Assembly: GCF_945859705.1 (NCBI RefSeq)
Contig: NC_079134.1
Coordinates: forward strand, 69,622,625-69,686,624
Length of the DNA: 64,000 nucleotides
Direction of reading: 5' to 3'
Origin: Episyrphus balteatus
Taxonomy: Eukaryota; Arthropoda; Insecta; Diptera; Syrphidae
This document shows, in pieces, positions 1 to 10,975 of this stretch. Position numbers and translations under genes: made by a program. The notes beneath the pieces are model-generated. The model saw only the letters and a list, made by a program, of their open reading frames with translations. It was not told where the DNA came from and searched no databases. How positions within the stretch are numbered: the stretch's first letter is position 1; every line of letters starts with the position of its first letter.

Positions 1-110
1 TGCCAACAAAATAGAAATATATAAAATTAAAAAAAATATACATTTCCAATTTTTCAAGATAAATAATAACTTGTGTAAGTACTTTGTGTATTAATACTTT
101 TACATTTCTA

Positions 111-320
111 AGTGCCAGTTGTACAAACGGGGATCAGCCTTGGTTCAGGAATTTAACTAACCGATTTCGGCGGATTAGCTGCGGTCAACTTCGGTTCAAG
201 CATGAATGTGGCTATTTCTACATATATGAACCTTGAACCAATGCTAAACTTCAGCCTTGCTACCGATTTCAGAAGATAAAAGTTGCTGATCCACGGATTA
301 AATATTTGTACAACTGGCCC
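111..320. mobile_element. Tc1/mariner-like MITE, 210 bp
   Basis: The ends are inverted repeats of one another, sharing GCCAGTTGTACAA (left about 114-126, right about 307-319). A TA dinucleotide flanks each side (109-110 and 321-322), as expected for Tc1/mariner-type insertion. There is no coding capacity, so it would need a transposase supplied in trans. The superfamily call rests only on the TA and the inverted ends. Confidence 0.75.
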
Positions 321-740
321 TAAAATATCAACGCATTATAAAAAAAATAATTTCAAATCTGTCTTGATCTTTCTATCTTGAGAAACGTCAAATTTTAACC
401 ACTACTATCAAATTTTACACATTTTATTCAACACGCTAGTGCCAAAATTTAACCAAACGTCAAATTTTAACCAACATTTTAACGCAATTCGCACACGGCC
501 TTAGAACATAATTTATTTTGGATTGACATTTGTCATCTGTCAAGTGTGGTTATTAAAATCAAAGATCTCCTTTCAAGAAAATTTATTAAAATAGAAAATA
601 AAGTGCTATTAGTGCTTAAGTACATTTAAAAGATAGTTGAAATAACAAAATAAAAGAAAAAATCAAAATCTGCTGAGTAAGTCTTAGTAATAAGAAATCC
701 TGAGCTTTAAAATACCAAACCAAAGAACTAACCTCAACTA

Positions 741-1103
741 ATGAGCAAAAGGCCTCTAAAAGAAACTTCAACTGAACATTCTCAAACTGAAAAACGTTAC
801 TCTGCTACAAAAACTAACGATATGGGATCACCATCTGTCCAAAATGTCGAAACAATTATGAGACAAATACTCAGAGAAAATAACGATGAACTCTTCAAGC
901 AACTAGCAACAAAATCTGACCTGCAACACCTTCATACTGAGTTTGCTAACCTGCAATCCCGCCATGAAGACATTACTCAACGAGTGGTTCAGCTTGAAAA
1001 TCAAAATAAGATCTTGGAAGAGCAAATCGAAAAAATGTTACAAAAAAAACACAGAATCGAACTTACCGCCATCAACTTAGCAGCACTTAGTGGGGAATTT
1101 TAA
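741..1103 (+). CDS. Small coiled-coil ORF, possible LINE ORF1 remnant
   Basis: A 120-residue ORF that I do not recognise. Residues 1-35 are polar and rich in Ser, Thr and Lys. Residues about 40-105 form a charged heptad-like coiled coil ending in a Lys/Gln-rich stretch. That plan (disordered N-terminus then coiled coil) resembles the start of many LINE ORF1 proteins, but the RNA-binding part is absent and the frame closes inside a repeat that recurs inverted near 61 kb. The 400 bp upstream is AT-rich and could be a 5' UTR. It may be a truncated element rather than a host gene. Confidence 0.35.
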   Translation: MSKRPLKETSTEHSQTEKRYSATKTNDMGSPSVQNVETIMRQILRENNDELFKQLATKSDLQHLHTEFANLQSRHEDITQRVVQLENQNKILEEQIEKMLQKKHRIELTAINLAALSGEF

Positions 1104-1819
1104 AAATTCTTATGCAAATAATTTGGTGAGAATTAGGTGAAATTTAGTGAATCAATTTTACAATTTGGTGAATCATAGTTTAAAAGTTATTAACAATTTA
1201 CGTAAGGCATAAAGTTAGCAGCACTTGGTCATGAATTAAAAAAAAATATCTTCATAATTCAGTGTCAATTTAGTGAATCGTATTTGATCAGTTTTATAAT
1301 TTGGTGAATCATAGTTTATTAAATAATAACTAAAATAGAAAAATTAACAAACGTAACGTAACGTAAAAAAAGCATTTGTTAACCATGGACACAAACCACA
1401 GTACACATAATAAGGTAATATATTCCGAACGTTGTCAAAATTTGTTTGTCAAAAATGGCCACCAATCTGTCAGGTCGGCCTTTAATTTTTATATTTCAAT
1501 CGCAGTAAACAGGAAATTTGTTTTTGTTTTAATTTATAAAATGTCATTTAAAAATATTATAAATTGAAAAATAACAAATTTTCTTCGTGTTTCATCGCGG
1601 AAAATGGTAAATAATTGTTTAATGATTAGTGGTGTGCGTGGTTTTTCGGTTTTTGTGCGTTTTTCGTCGGTATTTTAAACAATTAAGAATTCGGTAGCTG
1701 ACATTGGTCGCCAAAGTGTCATGTTTTGACAATCGGGCGACCAATGTCAGTTCGGAATTTAATACCTTTTTATGTGTACTGTGGACACAAACCTCACGAA
1801 TGAAAATGGCAGAGTTCAA
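1065..1819 (+). repeat. Left copy of an inverted repeat pair (partner 60686-61041), split by a MITE
   Basis: Apart from the MITE at 1397-1783 this sequence matches the reverse complement of 60686-61041 closely, from ACCGCCATCAACTTAG through the CGTAACGTAACG motif to GGCAGAGTTCAA. It contains an internal near-duplication: the blocks starting TTAGCAGCACTT at 1077 and 1214 are about 137 bp apart. The right-hand copy lacks the MITE and so represents the empty site. Family unknown. Confidence 0.8.
1397..1783. mobile_element. MITE of 387 bp with 9-bp target duplication
   Basis: Terminal inverted repeats begin CACAGTACACATAA and are flanked by the direct repeat GACACAAAC (1388-1396 and 1784-1792). 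The inverted copy of the surrounding repeat at 60.7 kb lacks this segment, which confirms an insertion. Near the right end is a strong hairpin (1699-1750, stem CTGACATTGGTCGCC). The 9-bp duplication fits Mutator-like elements, but no transposase is present, so the superfamily is open. Confidence 0.8.
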
Positions 1820-2016
1820 GTGAAAATTTTCAAACTAATTTTTTGACAGTTGACCACAATATTAAAAATAATGACGCAAAAAGCTTGTTTTTTGGTTTTA
1901 AAACAATTTTTGTATTTTGTTTTCCAAAAACAAATAGCGCTAGAAAGAAACAAATTGTAAATTTTCCACTTTTTCACTTTTTTAATCATTGTAATTAAAA
2001 GGCTTAAGAAAGATTA

Positions 2017-2678
2017 GGGGTATTCACGATCCGATGCAACTGGTCTAGTATCATTGCAAAATTGCAAAAGTGTAAAATCTTACAACACTACATTAACAAA
2101 ATATATGGATTGAAATTTTACAATGGTCTTGCACTTTTACTATACCCTAACTTTATTGCAAAATAAAAATACAATGGAGTAAAATTATTTTTGACAGATG
2201 GCAGCTCACCGTCGCGTCGCCCATGATAAACAGTTTGTCTTTTTTATTCTGTTTATTATAGCTGCGTTCCTTTGGGAACTTTTATCTACTACTTAGTACT
2301 TAAAACTACTTTGACCTACTTTTGCTGTATTGAAAAAGTAGTTCAAAGCTGCTTTTAGTACTAAGCAGTAGATAAATATTTTCAAAGGAAAGCAGCTTGT
2401 GGTTCTCGGTACTCATGTCCCGTGATTTAGTTTCTTTTGATGTAAAATAATTTGTGAAAATTAATTAACCCGAACAAAACAAAGAATTAAATTATAAAAA
2501 ATGAAAAAAAAAAGAAGAAGCAACAGTGGAGGAACAACCCTGTTAAAAAAAAACATCATGGATTTCATTCATGCTTCAATATTTACTATAGATAAGAAAA
2601 GGGGCGTTCACGATCTATTGTAAAAAAATAAAATTTTACATTTTTACTAGGCCTGTTGCACCAGATCGTGAATACCCC
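2017..2678. mobile_element. TA-flanked inverted-repeat element, 662 bp
   Basis: The ends share GGGGTATTCACGATC in inverted orientation with TA on both outer sides (2015-2016, 2679-2680). A degenerate internal copy of the terminal motif (GGGGCGTTCACGATC) lies at about 2601. There is no ORF of note. It hosts a smaller foldback at 2260-2397. Confidence 0.75.
2260..2397. repeat. Nested 138-bp foldback
   Basis: Two arms of about 60 bp are inverted copies: the left begins GCTGCGTTCCTTTG and the right ends CAAAGGAAAGCAGC, with CTACTTTTGCTG near the turn. The whole unit would fold into one long hairpin. No clear target duplication was seen, so I cannot say whether it is an independent insertion. Confidence 0.65.
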
Positions 2679-2972
2679 TATAATTCTTAATTAGGTGAAT
2701 CTCAATTCAAGAGTTACATGATATTTTGGTTTTTTTTTCAGGTGCGTCTTGGAACATTTTTGAACTTCCGCAGATGATTACTTGAAAAGTATGATACACC
2801 AAATTCTGAAATGTAAAAAATGTAAAGCGTAAGATAGCAAAAGTACAAGTTGGGCTATCCTGGGCTAACCTTGGGCAAACAAACCACGGTTTTAAACTAA
2901 CGATTTTTTTACAAGAAAAAAAATTTTTTTCGGTTTCTGATATTAAAAAAAGTTTTTTGTTGTATCTGTAAA

Positions 2973-3088
2973 TGTACGATAACTCGTAATGCCAGTCAGA
3001 GCGATGCACCCTGATGGCAAGAGATAACTCTGGTGCATGTACCAGAATATCTGCAAGTTATATTTGATTTGATCTTGTGTCCCACAAG
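2973..3088 (-). repeat. Fragment of Bel/Pao family-B LTR, reverse orientation
   Basis: It is the reverse complement of the last ~116 bp of the complete family-B LTR at 34268-35009, including the terminus ending CGTACA. It abuts, head to head, a plus-strand RNase H fragment of the same family (3090-3284), so the junction is a rearrangement. The 290 bp before it (2679-2972) holds no gene; it contains a TGGGCTATCCTGGGC motif that also flanks the LTR at 35.0-35.2 kb. Confidence 0.8.
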
Positions 3089-3089
3089 A

Positions 3090-3284
3090 TGTCTTTATTG
3101 ACCGTCACATATTTGGGCATAGAATCCCAACTTCCGTTCAAGTTCATGTGTTTGCAGATGCTTCCAAAAAGGGTTATGGAGCAGCTATTTACATAAGAGC
3201 GGTTAACAAAGATAAAATCATCACAGTCAGACTACTGTGCGCGAAATCAAAAGTGGCACCAGTTAAAAATCTAACCATTCCAAG
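3090..3284 (+). pseudogene. Bel/Pao family-B RNase H fragment, 5' piece
   Basis: The sequence corresponds closely to 25808-25985, the RNase H region of the family-B copy downstream (reads VHVFADASKKGYGAAIY and onward). It ends exactly at the target site of element A (CCAAG, 3280-3284). The continuation is found after element A at 16645-16830, so one RNase H gene fragment was split by that insertion. No complete ORF remains. Confidence 0.85.
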
Positions 3285-3575
3285 TGTATAATATATCATC
3301 AGCACTTTTCTTCAAGTATGAGAACAAACCGAAATTTTAAGTTTCACGAATCTCGTATTCTCGTATTCCAATTTCCATTTATAAAGATGTTTGTTCTCAC
3401 GCTTGAAGTAATTTGTGCATGCTTTGCAGTTTATTCCTTATCAGAATTGTCTGTTTCTAATTTAAATAAAATTGAGTCGTTTCCAAACCATCGAAGGTGT
3501 CGTGTCTTTTTTATTAATTCGATTTATTTTCTGATTGTGTTGCATTGAAATTATTTTAATATTGTGGATTTAACA
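3285..3575 (+). repeat. 5' LTR of Bel/Pao family A
   Basis: A 291-bp direct repeat of 16363-16644, starting TG and ending CA. It carries a TATAAA-like word (about 3380) and an AATAAA (about 3463), consistent with LTR promoter and poly(A) functions, though AT-rich sequence makes such words common. An ORF of 76 codons inside it is a by-product of the LTR and is not called. Confidence 0.92.
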
Positions 3576-3578
3576 TTT

Positions 3579-3593
3579 TGGCGACCGTTGAAG
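3579..3593 (+). promoter_or_regulatory. Primer-binding site of family A
   Basis: Four bases after the LTR comes TGGCGACCGTTGAAG, in the place where a tRNA 3' end primes minus-strand DNA synthesis. The TGG start fits pairing with CCA of a tRNA. I have not assigned the tRNA species. Confidence 0.7.
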
Positions 3594-3652
3594 TGCTTTA
3601 ACTGTGAAAAATAAATTCATATAAAATAAAATCAAAGTTTGAAGTGTAAAAA

Positions 3653-6184
3653 ATGGCTCAATCAGAAAACTCTGCTTCTGAAGTGGACATGGAATACTAC
3701 GCATCACTACAAGAGAAGGTAGGTGATGAGATATGTCGGTTGAATCGGAATTACTTTAAAGATTCTGAATCAAGGAAAACCTTGAGTTATCTAATAGAAC
3801 GTCGAGATAAATTAGATCAACAATGGAAAGTCTTTGATGAGACCGATAGTATTATCCGCGATAAGTTTTCTGACCAATTAGAACATCCATATTTTAAGAA
3901 CGACTACTATGAAGCCATACTTAAAATAAAGGAACGTTTGCTTAGTGACATAAACAGTCGAATTGAAAAACAAGAGAGCGAGTCTGAAGATACGCACGTT
4001 TACGCAACGATTGCCGACAAGATTACTGGAACAGTTCCTAAGGGAACTGGAAGTGTACCAACAAAAGCGCCGGAACAAAAAATGAATACAGAGCATATTC
4101 AAAAGGTTAACACAGGGGAACCTAACATTCAACCACCGGTAATGACTGTTAAGGATAGGTTTAAACTACTAATAAACATCCTTGACAAGTCATTGGAAAA
4201 AGTTTCTGCTGAACTTAGTCAAGGACGAAATGACATTTTCTGCAAAATAAAAATAAAATCCATTGAACAAAATTGGACCGAAATAATGGATATTTTTAAA
4301 ACGATTGGCGAATATGCATCTGTGGAAGATATCCAGATTTATTTCGACATGCAGGATCGAGTTGAGCTAGCACTGATGGAACTATGCGAACAAATGGAGC
4401 ATCCCAAGGCCATGAATCGTTCAATAGAAATGCCAATCGCTGCGACAATGAAGCTGCCAAAAATAGAACTGCCAAAGTTTGATGGAAATTATCTTAATTG
4501 GAGGCAGTTTTATGACCTTTTCAAGCAGTTAATACACGATCAGCCGATCCCACCTGCTCAAAAGTTGTATTTTTTACGTGCGAATGTCACTGGAGACGCA
4601 CATAGTTTAATACAACACTTCCAGCCCACTGACAAAAATTATGATGTGGCATGGAAGACGCTTGTCGATCGCTTCGATAATAGGAGGCTGTTGTTAACAG
4701 CTCAATTAACAAAAATGCTGTCTCAATCACCAGCAATTGGAACGGCATCCAGTATCAAACGTATGCATGATACCACAAAGGAAGGTATGCAGGCTATATC
4801 AAATCTGGGATTTGATACAAGCAGTTGGGATCCGATTATTGTTCATCTGATCCTTCAAAAACTGGACAAGGATCTCAGAACACTTTTCGAACAATCATTG
4901 GATAATCCTCGGAGTAGCCCTACTTTGGACGAGTTTCTCAAGTTTGCTGAATCCCGCTTCCAGACATTGGAAGCTATTTCTAGCCGAGATGACAGAAAGA
5001 AGACATCTGCATTAGTTGCAGCAAATAGCGACAACATTATCAATTGCGCTATGTGCAATTCAGGTAATCATAAAATTTATAGTTGCTCACAGTTTTTATT
5101 ACTTTCAGATCTAGACAAGGATAAAGCTGTAAGAAGACTGCAGTTATGCAGAAACTGTCTCAAAGTGGGTCAACACGCCCAATCATGCCAGTCTCGAAGA
5201 TGTCAGCGGTGCGATGGACGACACAACACGCTCCTTCACCACTTCCAATCGACTAAGCAATTCGATACAACAAAATCACACTTCTACAAAGAACAAAACT
5301 ACAAAGGAGAAGATTCTTCAAGTCAGCCGCAGCAGCTGAGGAACAAAGCAGAAAACTCTATAAAATTGAGCACAAATACAAACAATCAACAGAACCACAA
5401 AGATTCAACAAGTCAGCATGATCAGCCACAGCAGCAGATCATCAAACCAACAGAAATTCCTACAAAGGTTCGTTTTGGTAAGCGTTATAAAAATTTTAAA
5501 AATTCAAAAACAGCAAATACGGCTTCTGAGTCGAAAGTGAAACAACGTCAGGTATACCTTGCTACTGCGGTAGTTAACGTCATTTCTTCCTACGGTACAT
5601 ACATCTCTTGTCGAGCAATGCTTGATTCAGGGTCTCAGTTGAACTTCATAACTACGGCCATTGCTAATGAGTTGGGTTTAAAGAAACGTCGAGTTAATAT
5701 TCCAATAATTGGGATAGGGGGTCAAGGATGCAAATCAGATTTCGTTACTGAGTTAACATTTGAGTCGAGAACGTCTAGATTCCAGGCAACTATTGAGGCA
5801 AGCATCATGCCCCGCATTACCGATTATGATTCAAATGCACAAATCGATATATCTCTCTGGAAATTAACAACTAATATAATATTAGCAGATCCTGCATGCT
5901 TTAAGAATCAACGTATAGATATGTTGCTAGGTGCGGGTATATTTTTCGAGTTATTCATCCCAGGAGAATTCAAGATATCCAATGATCTTCCCTTGTTACG
6001 GAACACAAAGCTTGGATGGGTATTAGCTGGAAGTGTACCAACAGACACAAAAATTTCCGCTAATTGTCATATTGCAGCAGTTCCTACTTTATCTTCTTTA
6101 GACAAGCTTGTGCGAAAATTCTGGGAAATAGAAAATCACGATATTCCCTCGATTGCCATGACCAGGGAGGAATATAATATTTGA
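3653..6184 (+). CDS. Gag-protease polyprotein of Bel/Pao family A
   Basis: An 843-residue open frame. Order: N-terminal helical region (1-250), a DUF1759-like gag core opening with PKIELPKFDGNYLNWRQF (about 268-420), two zinc-knuckle-like Cys/His clusters (about 464-535, CAMCNSGNHKIYSC then CRNC), a Gln/Asn/Lys-rich linker, and a DUF1758-like aspartic protease with the catalytic DSG at about 655. Gag packages the RNA and the protease would mature the polyprotein. The frame ends at TGA after a one-base shift; RT coding continues at once in another frame. Start chosen as the first ATG after the leader. This is the best preserved gene of the element. Confidence 0.9.
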   Translation: MAQSENSASEVDMEYYASLQEKVGDEICRLNRNYFKDSESRKTLSYLIERRDKLDQQWKVFDETDSIIRDKFSDQLEHPYFKNDYYEAILKIKERLLSDINSRIEKQESESEDTHVYATIADKITGTVPKGTGSVPTKAPEQKMNTEHIQKVNTGEPNIQPPVMTVKDRFKLLINILDKSLEKVSAELSQGRNDIFCKIKIKSIEQNWTEIMDIFKTIGEYASVEDIQIYFDMQDRVELALMELCEQMEHPKAMNRSIEMPIAATMKLPKIELPKFDGNYLNWRQFYDLFKQLIHDQPIPPAQKLYFLRANVTGDAHSLIQHFQPTDKNYDVAWKTLVDRFDNRRLLLTAQLTKMLSQSPAIGTASSIKRMHDTTKEGMQAISNLGFDTSSWDPIIVHLILQKLDKDLRTLFEQSLDNPRSSPTLDEFLKFAESRFQTLEAISSRDDRKKTSALVAANSDNIINCAMCNSGNHKIYSCSQFLLLSDLDKDKAVRRLQLCRNCLKVGQHAQSCQSRRCQRCDGRHNTLLHHFQSTKQFDTTKSHFYKEQNYKGEDSSSQPQQLRNKAENSIKLSTNTNNQQNHKDSTSQHDQPQQQIIKPTEIPTKVRFGKRYKNFKNSKTANTASESKVKQRQVYLATAVVNVISSYGTYISCRAMLDSGSQLNFITTAIANELGLKKRRVNIPIIGIGGQGCKSDFVTELTFESRTSRFQATIEASIMPRITDYDSNAQIDISLWKLTTNIILADPACFKNQRIDMLLGAGIFFELFIPGEFKISNDLPLLRNTKLGWVLAGSVPTDTKISANCHIAAVPTLSSLDKLVRKFWEIENHDIPSIAMTREEYNI

Positions 6185-7893
6185 AGAACATTTTCGAAAA
6201 AATATAAGATTAAATGATAGCAACCAGTTTGTAGTGCGGTTGCCATTTAAAGAAGATCCAAGTGTTTTCTTAGGAGATTCATTTGAAGTAGCAAAAAGAC
6301 GTTTTCTGGCATTAGAACGAAAACTAGAGAAAAATCAGGAATTAAAACAATTATATGCAAGCTTCATGCAAGAATATGAAGATCTTGGCCATATGAGTCC
6401 AATTGATGAGAGCAAACAGTGCAATACTCATTTTTTCATCCCTCATCACTGTGTTATGAAACCAGAAAGTACATCAACAAAGCTTAGAGTTGTTTTCGAT
6501 GCATCAGCTAAAAGTTCTTCTGGGAATTCACTTAATGACAGTTTAATGGTTGGTCCAACAGTTCAACCAGACTTATTTTCTATTATTACCCGTATTCACG
6601 GCTGATATAAGTAAAATGTACCGACAGGTTTTAGTTGATCCTAATGATAGAATGTTGCAACTAATTTTGTGGCGACCAGATCGCAATAGCCAGTTGCAGA
6701 TATACCAGTTAAACACTGTAACGTATGGATCGGCATCAGCTTCGTATCTAGCCACTAGATGCTTACTTAAGCTTGCCGAAGATAATGAAGAGAATTATCC
6801 TCTTGCTTCCCAGGCTATAAAAAAAAATTTCTATGTAGATGACTGTTCTACAGGTGCTGAGACATTAGAAGATGCTAAAAGTTTGCTAACAGATGTTACC
6901 AAAATCTTAAAACAGAGGAATTTTGAGCTAAGAAAATTCTGTTCTAATCATCCAGATATATTGCAGAGCGTTCCTGAAGAGCAAAAAGAACAACTTGTTG
7001 CGTTTCACCAATCTGAAGTGATTAAAATGTTGGGACTGATCTGGGATCCTGCATTGGATGCATTTAGATTTAAATTTGACCTTGATGAAATTAATGAGAA
7101 TGAGAAAGTATGCAAACGAACCGTACTTTCCAACCTTGCAAGCTTATTTGATCCTCTGGGTCTTCTTGCACCAGTCATAGTTCTTGGTAAACTATTTTTA
7201 CAGGAGTTATGGAAAACAAAGTCATCTTGGGATTATCAGCTCCCTGAAGATCAAGCTAACAAATGGCTTCGTTACTTGAATAGTTTTTCGATGTTAAAAG
7301 ATTTAAGCATCCCTAGATATGCTTCTTGTCCTTGCAAAAAGAAAAACGTTGAATTGCACGCATTTTCAGATAGCAGTCAAAAGGCCTATGGCTCTTGTGT
7401 GTATATTAGATCCGTTGATGATAATGAAATTATTAATTCACACCTGCTTTGTTCCAAATCAAGAATTTGTCCTCTAAAAGTCACAACCATAGCTAGATTG
7501 GAACTACAAGGAGCTGTTCTCATGGTTGAATTAGTAGCTAGATTACTGCCACTATTTTCTAATGAATTTAGAAGAGTTTGCTACTATACTGATTCAACTA
7601 CAGTACTAGCGTGGATTAAATCACCTTCCTATACATGGGATACCTATGTCGCAAATAGAGTGGCAAAGATTCAAGCGAATACGGATATAGAGCAATGGCA
7701 TTTTGTTAGAGGAAACATTAACCCAGCGGATATGGTATCTAGAGGGCTCGATCTTCCAACGCTCTTAAATACATCAATCTGGTTCAGAGGACCAGACTTT
7801 CTAAACACTTTTGACATATTATGGGAAACAATTCCTGAGTTTGTCCAAGAAGATATTCCAGAACGTCGAAAGATGAGATCGGTCTTAGCAGCG
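6180..7893 (+). pseudogene. Reverse transcriptase and RNase H of family A, frameshifted
   Basis: RT sequence follows gag after a frame change near 6180. A second break near 6590 also lacks a few codons just before the FTADISKMYRQV block. The catalytic YVDD lies at 6832-6843. RNase H follows with HAFSDSSQKAYGS (about 7357) and the TTIARLELQGA motif (about 7485). The reading frame then runs straight into the inverted-repeat element at 7894 and resumes after it at 9397. The active-site residues survive, but the breaks make it non-functional as read. Confidence 0.88.
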
Positions 7894-9396
7894 CACGGTT
7901 GTCCAAAATGACTTATCTTGTTGCAAAAATCATAACTTTTGAACGGATTGAGTTAGCGGTACAATTTTTTTTTTTATTTGAAGGAAATTTCTAGGGCTGT
8001 TATACCAATGAATTTCAATAAAATTATTTCACAGGGTGTTTCGGAATCATCGGCCAAAAACAGATTTTCTTTAAAAAAAAAGTTTAAATTAAAATTGGTA
8101 TGCCATTTCGTAGAAATCACTAATCCACATTTAAAAACAAAATTTCAAAAAAATACAATGTCCCGTTTTCGAAAATTTTATTTTTCAAAAAAAAATTTCA
8201 AAATTTTTTTAAAAATCCAAAATTTATTTTTTTTTAAATTTTATTTTTGTCTTATATTTGAGTTATATAAGTGCTTCTTCACAAAAAGTTTCGTTGAAAT
8301 CGAATAAGCCGTTTCGGAGAATATCGGATTTGAAAAAAAACGGTTTTATGGCAGGTACCGTAAAAAATCCATTCGGTTCCATGCATTAAGCCGAATAGGG
8401 TATGTGTACCAACCAATTGTTGATCCAAAATAAAAATATTTAGCTGCGCATGCTTGCGCACTGCCGAGATTTTGTACTTTGAAAAAAAAAAATGAAGGCA
8501 GAAGGAACAGATTTTCTTAAAAAAAATGTTTAAATTAAAATTGGTATGCCATTTTGTAGAAATCACTAATCCACATCTAAAAACAAAATTTCAAAAAAAT
8601 ACAATGTCCCGTTTTCGAAAATTTTATTTTTCAAAAAAAATTTTCAAATTTTTTTTTTAAATCCAAAAATTATTTTTTTTGAAATTTTATTTTTGGCTTA
8701 TATTTGAGTTATATAAGTGCTTCTTCAAAAAAAGTTTCGTTGAAATCGAATAAGCCGTTTCGGAGAATATCGGATTTAAAAAAAACCGTTCTATGGCAGG
8801 TACCGTTAATAATGATTTTCCAAAAAAATTTTTTTCATTAAAAGATAGACCATGTTTTAAAACTTACATTTGAATTTTTTAAACAAAATCGTTGGAGCTG
8901 TTTTTGAGCAATTACAAATTTACTGAAATTGGTGTATGACAAGTACCGTTATTTTTGGCCCAAAAAAATTAATTCCAACAACCCCTCTGGAGGGTCTCCA
9001 CAAAATGCTACATACCAAATTTGAAGTCAATCCGTCCATCCGTTTAGGCTGTAGATCCTTATACAGACAGACAGACAGACGGACTTCCGGGACCAACTTT
9101 TTTGGCATTCTCTATAATCGTAATATCATGGAAAAGTGTAATCTCAACTTTTTTTTAGATGTGAATTAGTGATTTCTACAAAATGGCATACCAATTTTAA
9201 TTTAAATATTTTTTTTTTTAAGAAAATCGGTTTTCGGCCGATGATTCTTAAACACCCTGTAAAACAATTTTCTTTAAATTCATTGGTGTAACAGCCCTGG
9301 AAATTTCCTTCAAATTAAAAAAAAACTGTACCGCTACCTCAATCCGTTCAAAAGTTATGATTTTTGCAACGAGATAAGTCATTTTGAACAACAGTG
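7894..9396. mobile_element. Transib-like non-autonomous element, 1503 bp
   Basis: The ends are inverted: CACGGTTGTCCAAAATGACT at the left and, on the other strand, CACTGTTGTTCAAAATGACT at the right; the inverted similarity continues inward for more than 200 bp. The direct repeat CAGCG flanks it (7889-7893, 9397-9401). A CAC start plus a GC-rich 5-bp duplication are Transib hallmarks. Inside, a block of about 300 bp is repeated directly (8060-8360 and 8510-8810), and an ACAG microsatellite lies at about 9061. No transposase is present. It interrupts the pol gene of family A between RNase H and integrase. Confidence 0.8.
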
Positions 9397-9980
9397 CAGC
9401 GTCAGTAAATACCAATAACGACTTTGGAATAGAACGTATACATCATAAAAATTTGTATTCGTTGCAAAAAATATTGTCCTATTGTTTCCGATTTTATAAT
9501 AACTGCAGAAAACATAAATCATTCAGAAATGGAGGTCCATTAACAGTTAATGAGCTGCAGCATGGTGCACAAATTATATGGATACATGTTCAAAAGAAAG
9601 AATTCCCGGAGGAGTATCATTCTCTTCAAAAAGGTTCATGCGTACATAAGGGATCTAGTATAGCATCCTTAGCGCCATTCTTTGATAAACAAACAAAATT
9701 AATTAGAGTCGGCGGAAGGTTGAAGAACGCATCAATTATGAATGATGCAAAGCACCAAATCTTATTACCAAAAAATAGTTGGCTCACAAAGTTGCTTCTC
9801 AGATACTTGCACCAAACTAATATGCATGCAGCACCTAAGACACTTATTGCAATATCAAGGCAACGATATTGGATCTTAAGTGTTGGTAGAATGGCTCGTG
9901 AGATTGTCTACAAATGCGTCCAATGTTTTCGTTTAAATCCAAGGCCTCTAGAACAAATTATGGGACATTTACCAAAAGCT
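9397..9980 (+). pseudogene. Integrase N-terminal part of family A
   Basis: The frame resumes in register after the insertion's target site. It shows an integrase zinc-binding pattern: histidines in HQTNMHAAP (about 9817) followed by CVQC (about 9915), then LEQIMGHLP. This domain holds the integrase on its DNA ends. Coding stops at the boundary of the 3.6-kb insertion; the catalytic core continues at 13621. The ~10 codons after 9980 belong to the insertion. Confidence 0.85.
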
Positions 9981-10608
9981 TTTGGTAAATAGCAACAAGA
10001 TTTGCAACAACGATTTGCAACAAGATTTTTGTTCCATTTGTATCATACTGAGGTTATCGGAAATGAATGCCGTTGTAACTCAGTTTTATTTTTGTACCCG
10101 AAAAATTCTTTGAAACTTTTTTATTCGAATTGCTGTTTATATGTTTTAATTAAGTTCAAACTTGTTTCTTTAAAAAATCAGATGTTGTTTAGATATTATA
10201 AACAAGTCTCCAAGTTAAAAGTTGGTAAAAAGTTATATTTACTCTTATTCAATTTCGATTTTGGTTTCTTTCAACTAAAATGTTGATAAAACCTTTATGC
10301 AGCATTCTCTTATAACAAGTGAGTAACTCAATTAAAATCTTTAGTTTTGAATAATTTTAAATACATAAAAAACGATTTAACAACATCACTTAAACTATGA
10401 TACTAATAAGAATATTTAAGGATGGAACAAAATATTTAAATAACATTGGAATGGTTCAAGTAGTTGGTAAAAGATAAATTAAAATCATTTTTTGTACCAA
10501 CAATACAATTTTTAAGAAAGCACTAACTTTTTTATTTCCCTTTACAATCTACATTTTATTCGATGTCTTTATTAAACAAATATACTTGAACTTCCTTATT
10601 GATCGTTA

Positions 10609-10936
10609 GGGTGGGTCGATTTAACTTAAGTTTTTTTTTTTTTTGACTTCGGTCATTTATAAAAAGTTGTCACTGAGTGTAAAATATGAAAGAAAATTTA
10701 TATTTGACTTTTAATTCTCACTCTAGGAAAAATCTGAACAAATGCGTTATGAATTAAAAAACATGAATTGTTTAGCTCTCCATTTCCATAATTAGTTAAG
10801 GTATTTGCTAACAAAAAAGTATTTAAAAGTTGATTGTTTTTTTTTTTTTTTATTTTTCACTCAGTTAGACATACCTTTTTGATAACATTCTATCAATGGT
10901 TTATATCAAAATATTAAAAACAAAATCGATCCACCC
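10609..10936. mobile_element. TA-flanked MITE, 328 bp
   Basis: Inverted termini GGGTGGGTCGATTT and, at the right, AAAATCGATCCACCC are flanked by TA (10607-10608, 10937-10938). Non-coding, with long T tracts. Mariner-type by target only. Confidence 0.72.
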
Positions 10937-10975
10937 TAGTATACAGGCATATCCCTTCTTAAGTGGTGTTTTTGT

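Noticed and set aside
741..1103. Calling the coiled-coil ORF a host gene
   Set aside because: It ends inside a dispersed repeat and its layout fits a truncated LINE ORF1 better; kept only as a low-confidence ORF.
3318..3548. 76-codon ORF inside the family-A LTR (and its twin at 16396-16617)
   Set aside because: It exists only because the LTR is duplicated; composition is low-complexity hydrophobic and the 3' copy differs by indel.
7978..8566. ORFs of 95-109 codons on both strands in the Transib-like element
   Set aside because: Low-complexity Lys/Phe runs from poly-A and poly-T tracts, without transposase motifs.
9061..9082. ACAG microsatellite as a regulatory element
   Set aside because: Such tracts are common inside insect transposons; nothing suggests a specific role.
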